Source of the DNA: Tanypteryx hageni
Taxonomy: Eukaryota > Arthropoda > Insecta > Odonata > Petaluridae
Assembly (NCBI GenBank): GCA_028673005.1
Contig: CM054118.1
Location: 8,021,082-8,085,081 of the forward strand
Direction of reading: 5' to 3'
DNA length: 64,000 bases
Part shown: in pieces, positions 11,115 through 21,902 of the stretch
How the letters are laid out: each line of letters starts with the position of its first letter
How positions within the stretch are numbered: position 1 is the stretch's first letter
Notes under the pieces: generated by a model
Told to the model about the DNA's origin: nothing
Database searches by the model: none
Seen by the model: only the letters and a program-made list of their open reading frames with translations
Made by a program: the position numbers and the translations under genes

Positions 11115-12257
11115 AAATATCTTTTTTTATTCAAAAGATTTCTCCTCTGCACCGATTTTAGTTTTTTCCTTTGGAGCAATAATCACTAAAATTTGCTATT
11201 TTAAGAATATTATAATTTTTCCACATTTGCTTAATAATGCCACACATTTCTGCTAAATTTTAAAGTTGTAACACATTTAGAAGTGAAATAGTATTTATCT
11301 AATTGTTTTAATTTTAAAATTTTTAACGGCCGCAATAACATTTTCTTGTTGATATTGAAATGTATTTTGTTCAATTACAGTAAGTTCTAAACTAAAAATT
11401 CAGCTCCCAAGCTCGCCCCGTAGTATCTAAATATTTACCTATTTTTTAAAGTTTAAGAATTTTTAACTGCCAAAAAAATTAAAATATCAAAATTTGTATA
11501 ATCCCTTTTTTAACAAATTGTACCCATAAAAAAATTTCAGCTTCCTGGCACGTTCGGAAATACATAAACCCCAAAAATTTGTTTAAACATTTTCGAGTCT
11601 TTAGCGGCCGCATTGTTTTACATTTTTAAAATTTACGTTTTTTCTATATATAATTTTTTACAAAATGTTTTCAAAAACTCGTATCTATGACTTATAGTTT
11701 CCGAGATAAAAATTATTAAACTTTAATGTACAAATGGGGTTAATACAACCTATAAAAATTAACAATTTTGAAATTTTCGATTTTTATACTTAGTTATGTG
11801 CAAAGTCCTATAATTCTGCTAAATTTTAGCTCCCTAAATTTCTTAGATTGGTCTACACATTGGATTAACTTTTCCCCATGCTAACTTATGGGAGATTTTC
11901 CGGAGCATCTGGAATCGAACCCAGGGCACTATAAGCAAAACCAATAACAATTCCTCATAGATATTATGGGCTTTTAGCAACACTGAAAGTTTCATTACTT
12001 CGGCTTCTCGGCAAGTGCCCGAAATTAATTTACAAAAATGGCGCATTGCTTTTCTTATTGAAAAGGACGCAAATTTCGGAATTTCTGATGTAGAACTTAT
12101 GCCATTTAGGTGAGAAGTCCCAGATTTCTGCAGGTTTCTCCATGGCATCTATAAACACAGAAACTTTCAGCTCTCTAGCTCTTGTAGTTTGGGCTGGACA
12201 TTAGTATCGTCTTATATAGCTATATCCTCCTATGTAAGGACCGTCTATATATAATGA
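11115..12257 (-). mobile_element. Helitron copy 2, inverted relative of copy 1
   Basis: Read on the minus strand from 12257 it starts TCATTATATATAGACGG, then CCTTACATAGGAGGATA, matching the 5' end of copy 1. Further in it carries the same GCGGCCGC (11608-11615) and the same TTAAAAATT/TTTAAAC units spaced about 135 bp (around 11337, 11472, 11609). It also has about 300 bp absent from copy 1 (11840-12150), including a tRNA T-arm-like GGGTTCGATTCC at 11914-11925. The hairpin-CTAG end is not found at the low-coordinate side, where similarity stops near 11115, so the copy is 3'-truncated. Confidence 0.65.
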
Positions 12258-12294
12258 TAGACTCGTATTACAGAAGAGGAACATATATATGATA

Positions 12295-12470
12295 CAAGTA
12301 GTTGGTGCTTGCATTCTGCAAGCATCTTATCTCACCCTGAAAAACATTAATTTTTCTTAGAGATATTTTATCATTAGAAATATTTTTTTAATTCAAAAGA
12401 TTTCCGCTTTGCACCAATTTTCATTCTTTCTTTATGGAATAATATTTGATTAAAACAATACTTAAAATTT
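12295..12470 (-). mobile_element. Helitron 3' end (copy 3), minus strand
   Basis: On the minus strand the sequence ends with the same hairpin as copy 1 (TGCTTGC-AGAAT-GCAAGCA, 12306-12324) and CCAACTACTTG, so the terminal CTAG has become CTTG at 12298-12295. Upstream similarity to the end region of copies 1 and 2 runs to about 12470, where it is cut off by helicase sequence of opposite orientation. Confidence 0.68.
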
Positions 12471-12474
12471 TAGG

Positions 12475-13330
12475 CAGGTTCTCCCAGTCGTTAAGAAGCT
12501 GGGGCGCGCACAAATCGTTCGTTCGACAATGGCAGGGTTGGTTTACTGGCCCTCCATTCGTCGGTTTACTTTAACCGCAAAATATACGCGCAGAAGCCGA
12601 GGAATTTAGTATCAGGCTATTGCAAATAGGCAACGGTGAATCTGAACGATTGGTTGTTCCGCCACAATTATTGTGCTCAGAAGATTCGATAGTCAGAACT
12701 TACAGTGAGTCGATAAACGAGGAATCTATTAAGAAATCCGTTTTACTGGCATCGCGCAATGTCGAAGTTGATGCTCTTAATAATCGCGTTCTTAATATGT
12801 TGCCCGGTAAAACGGTGTTCTGTGAAGGCTACGACTAAACTACGGCAGTTGACGGCCAATGATGAAATTATATTCCGTTATCAGTCAGAATACTAAGCTA
12901 CAATTAACATATCAGGAATGCCACCAAACAAGCTGACTTTGAAAGTAGGCGCTATTGTAGTGCTGCTATGAAACATATGCATGAACAATGGTTTGTGTAA
13001 TGGTACTCGTCTAATCATACGGAAAATTGAACCTCGGGTGCTTGAATGTACTATCATAACGGACGGCAGACAAGGCGATGCGGTATTCATACCGAGGATA
13101 ACTTTGAAGACGAAGGATTATCCTGACATGCGGTTTGTTATTAACAGAACTCAATTTTCCGTACGTTTAGCGTTTGCTATGACAATATATAAATCCCAAG
13201 GCCAGACATTCCATCAAGTCGGTCTATTTATCGATCAAGAAAAACCTCTCTTTGGCCATGGTCAGTTGTATGTGGCTATATCACGATGTTGATACAAATT
13301 GTTAAACCAAAAGATGAGCAAGAAAAAGAC
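12475..13330 (+). pseudogene. Helitron Rep-helicase, C-terminal PIF1-like helicase remnant
   Basis: The intact protein nicks DNA with a Rep domain and unwinds it with a PIF1-type helicase during rolling-circle transposition. Only the helicase end is here. VLPVVKKLGRAQIVRST is read at about 12479-12530. After a shift come NIRAEAEEFSIRLLQIGNGE (12581-12640), LLASRNVEVDALNNRVLNML (12740-12801) and a stop. After another shift come MNNGLCNGTRLIIRKIEPRV (from 12981), VFIPRITL, FSVRLAFAMTIYKSQGQTF (helicase motif V/VI region) and HGQLYVAISRC ending near 13290. The Walker A and B motifs lie upstream of the surviving part. At least two frameshifts and a stop make it non-functional. It is the only Helitron coding sequence in the window. 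Confidence 0.88.
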
Positions 13331-13339
13331 TTAATAGAA

Positions 13340-14184
13340 AATGTTCTTTTTAATGAAGTTTTGAGACATCAGTGATTAAAAAACTAAAACTCAAATGGTC
13401 TTATTATACATCTCTTTCCCTTTTATTATAAACTCATTCCTTTACATTTTGGGAGCCGGATGTGATGTGTGGCGTGTGGGACTAAAGGTACTACAACCAC
13501 GCGCCAGCTATCGAGAAACGACCTGTATTTCGCCGACGGAGGAGGTCCGAAGATCCAAGAAGGCCGGAGTGAGCGAAGCGTGCGGAGGCTGGGGGTTGGC
13601 GAGCGTGGCCGGACGTAATGCCGAACTGACGTTATGCCGACAGGGCGTAATGCGGACAAGATAAGATATACAGAAAATGTTAACAACCGATTTATAAACA
13701 ATTTTACGGTAAATTTTTAACACCAGTACCATATAATACTGTACGGGTCATATAAACCACAGGAATGTATATACAATTGAACTAGTGAATTGAACCTTTG
13801 GAAGTATAAACAATTGAACGGGAAATGCGAATCACAAGAAGTATAAACAATTGAACGGGTTGATTGAACCGAAGGTGTTATAAATTTTTGAACGAGTGAT
13901 TTGAACCTCCACCAGACATATATATAACTGAACGGGTCAGCCTTATTATGAGCAACTAAACGGGTAATGTAAACAAAAATTATTAACAGCAGAACGTAAA
14001 ATATTTACAATTAGCAGAATCGAACGTAGGCAATATAACGATTGTTAATATTTCCCGCCTATTACATCCTGTCCGCATTACGTCCGCCAACGTAACGTCA
14101 GTTCGGCATACCGTGCGTTCGGCTTAAAGTCCGTAGGCATACCGTCCGGGTACCGTTGGCGAGCGGTAGCGAGGAGCTCCCTAG
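13340..14184 (+). mobile_element. Probable Helitron 3' region with terminal CTAG
   Basis: Noncoding DNA downstream of the helicase ends in GAGCTCC then CTAG (14181-14184) followed by T. An imperfect stem GAGC…GCTC precedes it, as expected for a Helitron terminus. It includes GC-rich blocks with GAGCGAAGCG and repeated phrases (CGTAATGCCGAACTGACGTT near 13615; a mirrored CGTAACGTCAGTTCGGCAT near 14091). Whether it belongs to the same element as the helicase is inferred from order and strand. Confidence 0.5.
13731..13960 (+). repeat. ~37-bp tandem repeat array
   Basis: About six units built on TATAAACAATTGAACGGG start near 13735, 13768, 13805, 13842, 13879 and 13919, spaced 33-40 bp. Each is followed by a variable TGATTGAACC segment. 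Units 3 and 4 are the most alike, and the outer ones are more diverged. Confidence 0.75.
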
Positions 14185-14185
14185 T

Positions 14186-14210
14186 GTATATATGTGTGTG
14201 TGTATGTATG

Positions 14211-14264
<54 letters not shown>
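14186..14264. repeat. (TATG)n/(TA)n microsatellite
   Basis: A GTGTATGTATG-type run passes into about 22 TA units. Confidence 0.95.
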
Positions 14265-14265
<1 letters not shown>

Positions 14266-14394
14266 GAACGATCGCAGTAATATTTCAAAAAGAAACACGT
14301 AGCTGGATGGGATCCATTTTATGATTAAGGTAACTGTTATCGCCACAAAGCGATTCAGTGAGCCAGAGGCCAGTTTCCGTTAAAAGGAGTCAGG

Positions 14395-14616
14395 TAAACA
14401 GTTAGATAAACGCATTCAAAAATGTGATAAATTTAAATACTTAGGAGTATATTTATCAAAAGACTTGGGGTGGGGACCAAATGTTGACTATTTAAGAAAA
14501 AAGGCTTTTAAAGTGTTGCACTGGGCTATGAGGAACCTTAATGGAAGCATTCCCACCACTAAAGAAAGAGCATATATGACGTTAGTACGGCCTATCTTGA
14601 TATATGCATCTTCGGT
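14395..14616 (+). pseudogene. Jockey/CR1-like LINE, left half of split C-terminal region
   Basis: The frame encodes KCDKFKYLGVYLSKDLGW, then AMRNLNGSIPTTKERAYMTL and VRPILIYASS, the conserved region after the RT catalytic box in jockey- and CR1-like LINEs. The frame would continue into VWDP, but that continuation lies 1.64 kb away at 16264 because RTE copy B inserted here. Upstream of 14395 the similarity is lost. Confidence 0.78.
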
Positions 14617-16257
14617 CTTCTTCTTCATCTAAAGGCTAAGCCTTGTCGCTGCAACCATGAACTCCTGTCCTCTGCCATTCTCTTCAACATCTCGTATTTC
14701 TCAACTCCCATCACTGACTCCACGTCATCTAGGTATTTCTTTCTTGGTCTGCCTCTTCCTTTCTTCCCTAAAAGTTTCCCCTCCAAGATGTTCACAATTA
14801 ATCCATTATGTCTAATCACATGGCCTAAAAATTTTGCCTTCCTTTCTTCCATTCCTCTGATCAGTTTCCTTTCTTCTTTTACTTCTTCCAAAACTTCAAG
14901 GTTTGTCTTTCTCTCTGTCCAACTTGTCTTTATCAATCTTCTCCATATCCACATTTCTGTCGCTTCCAGACGGGACCTCTCCCTCTTTCCTAACGTCCAA
15001 CTTTCACTACCATAAAGTAAGGTACTCCAGACAAAAGCTTTTGCAAAGGATTTCCTTACTTCCAAATTCATATGACTGCTTGTCAGTAGGTTCCTTTTGC
15101 ATTGAAAAGCTTACTTTGCAAGTGCTATTCTTCTTTTCACTTCCTGTACGCAACTATTATCTTCAGTAATTGTACTACCTAGGTAGCAAAACTGCTTCAC
15201 CTGCTCAATTTCCTGATTGTCTATTTTGATCTTTGATATTGTCCCTGCATTACTTTTGCCTATAACCATCAATTTGGTTTTCTTGATATTTATCTTTAAT
15301 TCCCACTGTTTTAACGTGTCCGATAATACTTTCAGCATTTTATTCATTTCTCTTTTTGAATCGCTGAATATTACAATGTCATCTGCAAATCTAATGCAGT
15401 GTATTCTAACTCCATTTATTTTTATGCCTTTTGTCTTTTCCTTCATAACTTCTATACTTTCTTCAATGAACATATTAAACAAATATGGAGATAGCGGACA
15501 TCCTTGTCTTACTCCTTTCCTTATCTTGCTTCTCTAATCCATTTATATTTATTCTTGTAGTTTGATTTTGATAAAGCTTAAAAATTAATCTTCTGTCCCT
15601 CCAATCAATACCTATTTTTTTCATAGTCTTAAACAACAGTTCCCAATTAACTGTATCAAAGGCCTTCTCCAAATCAATAAACGTTAAATATAATGTCCTG
15701 TTCATTTCTAAACATCTTTCCATTATCACCCTGAGGGCTAATATAGCTTCTCTCGTTCCTCTCCCACTTCTAAATCCAAATTGATCTTCACTAATATAAT
15801 GTTCTATTTTCCTTTTTATTCTGTTTTTCACGATATAAATTAAAACTTTTGAGGCGTGCGAAAGTAGTGAAATTGTTCTGTAGTTACTACACTCCACTGC
15901 ATTCCCCTTCTTTGGTAAACTTATAGTTTTACTTTTTATAAAGTCATCAGGTAATTTTCCTTTTTCGTAACAATCTTTTATAATTTTAAAGAAATGTTCT
16001 TTTGCTTCCTCCCCTAAGTTCTTCAAAAGTTCTGCAGGTATACCACCAACACCTGTTGCCTTGCCTGAATTAAGATTATTAATAGCTTTATAAAACTCTT
16101 CTTTGGTTATTGTTGGGCCTAGCTCGTCATTTCTTATTTCCTCTTCATTTTCAATAAATCTACATCCATCTCCAACATCTCTTCCACTATATAATTCTTC
16201 TATGTATTCTTTCCACCGAGCACATACTTTTTCATTTTCCCATAACATATTTCCTTC
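14617..16257 (-). pseudogene. RTE LINE copy B, 5'-truncated insertion with target duplication
   Basis: This minus-strand insertion is flanked by an exact 7-bp duplication, CTTCGGT at 14610-14616 and 16258-16264. It enters the protein just upstream of the RT, at KEGNMLWENEKVCARWKEYI, so the endonuclease was never copied (5' truncation). RT motifs follow: NLNSGKATGVGGIPAELLK, NYRTISLLSHASK, EDQFGFRSGRGTREA, FIDLEKAFDTVNW, GVRQGCPLSPYLFNM, FADDIVIF. The C-terminal RTE region has GSESWTLGKRERSRLEATEM and a GKKGRGRPRKK stretch. Only one single-base frameshift (just before GVRQGC, ~15530) and one stop (15111-15113) break it, so it is fairly young. The 3' tail is a short GAAGAAGAA. It differs clearly from copies A/D and C. 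Confidence 0.92.
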
Positions 16258-16890
16258 CTTCGGTATGGGATCCAAATGAAGTTGGTCTTATTAAGAAATT
16301 AGAGAAAGTCCAAAGGAAAGCCGCACAATATGTACTGAGTAGACATAAGAGTAGAGAGAGTGTGACTGACATGTTGAACACACTAGGATGGGTATCATTG
16401 CAAAGTCGGAGGAAAATGTTCAGGCTTTGTAATATGTATAAAACATTAAACAATGAGGCAGCATAGGCGGATCTACGACAGGGCATAAACGAACCTACTT
16501 TTATGGTGAAAAATGACCACAACTACAATTTAAGACATAGATCGCAAAGAACGAATACTAAAAAAATTTATATTTTACATAAAACAATTGCTGATTGTAA
16601 CGAGTTGCCTGCAAAAATTTTTAAGCCGTTCCCTATAAATGTAGATACATTTAAAAAGAAATGCAAAAAATTACTGAGATGATATTTGGATTGCTTTTAT
16701 TCTGTATTTTGTATTTTTCTTTTATTCTGTATGTATTTTGATTATTCTTATATTTGACTTTATATTATCTTTTGATTTTTAGATTTTCTTTCGCGTTTTT
16801 TATGTATGTATGTATGTGTATGTATGTTACCACCTTGCACATTGTCAACTTGTAACTACTATCAATTAAATTAAATTAAATAAATTAAAT
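16258..16890 (+). pseudogene. Jockey/CR1-like LINE, right half of split C-terminal region and tail
   Basis: Continuing the frame broken at 14616, it encodes VWDPNEVGLIKKLEKVQRKA, then TLGWVSLQSRRKMFRLCNMY and, after one stop, HNYNLRHRSQRTN and LPAKIFKPFPI to a stop near 16680. The 3' untranslated part contains a short TATG repeat (16800-16827) and ends in an AAATT-rich tail (16862-16890). Together with 14395-14616 this is one LINE 3' end interrupted once. Confidence 0.8.
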
Positions 16891-19800
16891 CCTCTGAGGT
16901 AATTAAGCAATATTTGATTCTGAGGGTGGGCATCACTTCGAATCCAGGTAATAAGAGCACATAAGGAGTTCAGAAAGTAGTTATGAGAAAATGAGAAATG
17001 ATCAAAAGGTGATTTAAATAACCAAATATTAAGAAATAGAGAGAAAAAGAGAAATTAGCTCCCAAATCCAAAAATAAAAGTGACGTAAGCCATATTTGTA
17101 TTTATGCTACAGAGCGATTTTTTATGGTGCTTCTTTTTCATTTCAACGATCCGTGAGATAATGTCGCATGAAATGCGCCTCAGGATTTTGGAAAGCCTTC
17201 GATCATCAACATAATTCTTAAAGTGTTTTGCTTTTGTATGGCCCCTTTCCATTTGTGATAGTTTTAAAAGTGCAAAGGACAGGTAAGCCCGTTATTAGTT
17301 CTTTACCTTATAATCATTACACAAAAATTATGATGAGAAAGCGAACCTTTCAAATGTGGCTTACAACGCTACACCATGTCTCCCAGCCATTGTAAAGATT
17401 ATTCTTGGATGATATAACTTAAGATTGCTTCAGGAAACGTTAGGAATTTTAAGATAATTTTTTCATTGTGCAGAATACAAAACATAAAATGTTTTAACTG
17501 CATATTCCCTTATCTAAGTTTAACATTTAAATTTATATTTAAATGTTATATTTCCTGCAAATAAACAAAAACGAAGTGGTAATTATTTTTCTATTACCAC
17601 CAAACTATCAATTTTACGGAAAGCTGTTTTCCAATCATATTTTTCATCAAACGATACGAAACACTCATTTTTCGAACTTCAGCTCCCGCTACGGATATAT
17701 AATAATTACAAAAATGATTGTATTGAAGAAAAAATAGAAAAATAATAGTCTAAATTTTAAAGAGAAGTGTCGCATTATAAAACTACAGTCTCATGCGAAA
17801 AAACGACATTTGTAATGTTGGATACAATAAATTCTTCCCACCCATTCCCGAGGAAATGAAACGATAAAAAATCATCCCGTCGAGTTTCCCTCGCGGTCGC
17901 CACCAAACTTCCTGCTCCGTAAACACACCAAACTTAAACCATTATGTCTTTCTAATTAGAAGCGAAGCGAACGCGGTATTAAAAAATATCTGCGACTTGT
18001 CGAACAGCGCACACATTGTATCCGTCGAGAAAAACGTTTTATTTATTTGTTTTTTAATGTCTCCACTCACAGTATGAGAGAGTCGTTACTTATTTTTTTA
18101 TAATAATAGAAAACTTTTAATTGTGTACCGTTCGGTTTTTGGAAGATAAAAACCAGTCGTTGAGTTTGAATAAAGAATAATGACACAAAAGTTATTCTCT
18201 GACGAAGGAAGATATTTTTTCGGTTATCGTGTGCCTCGAATATTTGCATGCTCTTAATTGGTTTGAACGTTTAAAAACTGCTGATAATATCCGCGTCGAA
18301 TCGCAATGTGAGCGGCTTTAAGAATTAAATGGAAAGATATTTACTCAGCATATTGAAGCATTTTCTGCAAATCCGAATTCTGACCACTATTTTTATCCAT
18401 ATAATTAAAAAATTAATGGCAAACCAAAAGTCAAGATGAAATATTATATATATTACCCCGAATCTCTACCAGTATTAAGAAACATTTCAAATAAATTTCC
18501 TAACTTAATAATTTCTTTATATACAATTTTAACCTTTTTAAATCAAGTGTCTCGCAATGTGAGGCTGCCCTTCAGCAGATTGTTAAAGTCACATTTCGCC
18601 AATAATAGGAATCTAAAAAACAATCGATCCAGTCGTTACGAAAGGGACTTAATCGGACACAATTACCTCTCCGGGACGTTGGGGATATCGCCTTAATTTC
18701 TTATTCCCTTGCAGAGGCGAGGGAATTCTGGGTATGGAGCGAAATAGTATGCTCTCCCCCTTTTCCGCAGGCAATCCGCAAAGCATTACGATACGCATTC
18801 GGCCTGCGAAAAAAAAATTTTCCGCGTCCTCATCGTACACGGTTCCAGACACCAGCTGATTCTTTCTTTCTTCACTCTCCCTTCCCTCTAACTCTCCTTC
18901 TCTCTCCCATCTACCTCGCTCCTGCCGAAATCGAATGGGAAAGAAGCCTGTGGAAGTCACGTGATGGTGGCCTTGCGTCTTCGCTGAGTGTTGTGCAAAT
19001 TGACAGATCGCGCGGAGGGAAGGGAAGGGAGAATAAGAGAGGACGAGACGGTCACGCCACGACGCAGTGGTGAGAAAAGAGTGAACTTGAAACCGGCGAA
19101 GAGAAAAATGAAGGGTGAAAATCGATGGATAAAAAAATGATTCCATCGCGGAAATGAGAATTAATCTGTGTAGAATGAGAGGCTCGAAAGCGATTGGCGC
19201 ATTCGCAAAACGTGATGAAGGTAATTTGAAAAACGGCTATGAAAGATTTGCTTTACGTAAGCAATGTTGTAGCTTCATTTACCACAGAGGGCATTTTGAC
19301 GGGATAAATTTGTAAAAACAAATGTGCAAACGGTTTTTCCAGTTGATTTCAAAACTTTTTTTAATGTTTTATGAGGAATGCACGGTGATTTAAGAGAAAA
19401 ACATTTATGGCAGCCACGAATTTCGTAAAATGTGACAGACCTCGGTTTTTGCTAAATCATACATTTACAAAGCTATAATTTTCCAAAATTTTCATTATGA
19501 TCAAACCGTTACATTCAAGATAATTTATTCATTATGTTGTATAAATTTCAGCCATAGACTGAAATTTTCAAGATAAATAAATATGTAAAAACATTTCATA
19601 TGCTGGCTTTGAGGTATACATTTTTGTAAATAATTAAATTAAGTTCTAAGAAAGTAAAACAGATTGTGACCAAAAAATGTAAAGTATTCACCTTTTTTTC
19701 TTCTTTAAAAAATTCCGTCGCTGTAAGCAAATACGCAGGCCTATTCGGATAATGCAACTTTATAAAGGAGCTAGAGTTGCAGTAAAACAGGAATAAAATA

Positions 19801-21112
19801 TTAAGCATAACAAATTTTTAATGAAATAACTTTATTTCTGTACGGAAATAAAAAAGTAAAATTCTGAATAAGAACCTACAGGGTAATTAAATTTGGAAAA
19901 TAAAGTATAACCTTAGCAAAACGAATTCAATCAAGCTTTTCAATAAAATGACAAATGTTTCTTGATTAATTTCTAAGTTCTTAATCCAATTTTTTATTGC
20001 AGCATTTAATTATAGTTGATTTTCCTGATTTTTCTCATTTATTTTATATATTATAATTAGACATTGCTAATTCCTATTTAACTATCGAACTACAAATAGT
20101 GCAAAGTAAGACGCAAAATATTATATCATTATCATATTCTGCTCCTTCATTTTAGAATTTAATCCAACTGTAAACGACCTTGAAGTTCATGCGGATGCCC
20201 TTAAAGAAAATTCAAGGGATTTAATGGTTTTTGTCGAAGTAGCTCCGTAATTTCCAAAACAAAAAACATTACCACTCTTTTACATATATCATATTAAGTT
20301 AATATAAAAAGATGGTAAATAAGCATCAATTTATTGTTAAATCTTATATATATTTTAGAGTATGCATGTATGTATGTTCTTTATACGTTTTTACACCGTT
20401 AAAGTTATCGAATTCAAAAGTTCCACTGGCGATCCTAAGGACCGAAGGAAGAACTTGGTCTAGGTTTGCAGACCGTGGGGTCTCTTATACCCCATGGAGT
20501 CAACAAAATACTATTTCCATAAGAATGCATGGGAAATGGTGTGGAGAAGCTTCAAAATGCCATGCAGCCATTCTCTGATTTGGATATAAATATACATAAA
20601 TATTAACTTACGATTACGAAAAATGGCTTATTTTACGCAAGAAAAATTGATTATTTGAATTCTGCTCATGTTTTGTCGTATTATGTGTTAAATCGCTATA
20701 ATTCTTTTTAGCGCAAAATTTATCAGTTTAGATGACCATTTTCCAGGCGGCAACAAAGCTAAGTTTCTTAATTGTTGTCCTCTTCAAAGGGAGATAGCCA
20801 TGTAAAGATTAATGCAAGGAAAATGCACGCCTTGGCGCGGAGGAAGAATACCCAACGCCAAGATAAATGGTACATTCATGCCCAAATATAGTCTATGAAT
20901 ACTTTTAAAGTCAGTCAAATGATTTTTAAGGAATATTATAACGTTGTTGTCTTTTACCATTAACATTGAAAGACTTATCGCAACACAAATCGATACGTCT
21001 ACTTACATTTGTTCGGTAATAAAAATGTTGTTTATTGTTTACGTTTTGGCTAATATTATTGACATAATCCAAATAATTTTATTGCTGATTTAAAGGCTTC
21101 GGTGCGTCTATC
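16891..21112. other. Gene-free intergenic DNA
   Basis: This AT-rich unique sequence has no protein-like frame. A GC-richer island lies at 18690-19150, where a 165-codon minus-strand frame exists but has biased, low-complexity composition and no recognisable domain. A short inverted pair (GGGGTCTCTTATACCCC, 20477-20493) occurs near 20.48 kb. Confidence 0.55.
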
Positions 21113-21120
21113 CATGTGAA

Positions 21121-21561
21121 CAGCGCCGTAACTAGGGAGGGGCAAGCGGGACATCCGCCCCGGACGTAAAAGAAGGGGGGCAATCAATGTTAAAGGGAAG
21201 TTGTGCATGTCACAAGGACAGGGGGGATTTCACTACTATACTTGTTACAGATATTACGCATAGCAGAAACTATAAATTCCGATGATGGTATTTATGAGTT
21301 TGCTGCATTTAAATCACATAGAATAACTCTGTAATATGAAAATATTTATATTTTTTTATTTAAATTATGTGTGTGTAATTGTATGTAATTATATTTATAA
21401 TTGTATATTTAAATTATGTACATTATAGTAAGAAATTATATCATTTATAGTTTATTTATATTTATTAATTGTTCTCACTAAATCCATATAGGTATTAGAG
21501 AATTTTTATTTATTTATTTAATAGTTTGCCCCGGGTGCTAAAATAACTTGTTACGGCGCTG
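21121..21561. mobile_element. hAT-type MITE with perfect 8-bp target duplication
   Basis: Perfect 12-bp terminal inverted repeats CAGCGCCGTAAC (21121-21132) and GTTACGGCGCTG (21550-21561) bound a 441-bp element. The exact 8-bp duplication CATGTGAA flanks it at 21113-21120 and 21562-21569. An 8-bp duplication and CAG…CTG ends are the signature of the hAT superfamily. The interior is AT-rich with GC-rich subterminal blocks (GGGGCAAGCGGG; CCCCGGGTG). There is no transposase, so it relies on an autonomous hAT elsewhere. Perfect ends and duplication suggest a recent insertion. Confidence 0.93.
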
Positions 21562-21569
21562 CATGTGAA

Positions 21570-21902
21570 ATACTAAGTAAAACGTTAATGCGTAATTATA
21601 TTAATGGTAAAACTTTTCAATACGGTGCATAAAATTTAATGTAAACATGGCTTGCGTAATTAAGGAATGAGTAATGTTTGGTAAAGTTTGGATCTCTTTT
21701 GCGAGGCCTCCAAACCCCCGAACCAGCGATTCAAAACTTGGAGTACCGAACAGTAAAAGTAACTAAATTTCAAAATTTACTGTATTATTTTTATTGCAAT
21801 ATGACATCAAAAGTGATATATCAATAAAAATAATAAATAATAAAAATCGTTTGCTAGTTAAAAGCAAACGCTTTCCCGAGCAAAGCTGGGCCTTTCAGCT
21901 AG
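21570..21902 (+). mobile_element. Helitron 3' terminus (5' limit unknown)
   Basis: The end reads CCCGAGCAAAGCTGGG (a hairpin with one mismatch), then CCTTTCAG, then CTAG at 21899-21902 followed by T, the Helitron terminal layout. It differs from the TGCTTGC-type ends at 8.7 and 12.3 kb, so it is a separate family. The 5' limit is not seen; the listed start is just the end of the neighbouring hAT duplication. Confidence 0.55.

Noticed and set aside
11914..11940. tRNA gene on the minus strand inside Helitron copy 2
   Set aside because: Only a T-arm-like GGGTTCGATTCC is present; the rest does not fold as a tRNA.
18649..19146. 165-codon minus-strand frame in a GC-richer island
   Set aside because: Ends in mixed-composition DNA, has no recognisable domain, and has a basic and Glu-rich low-complexity middle.
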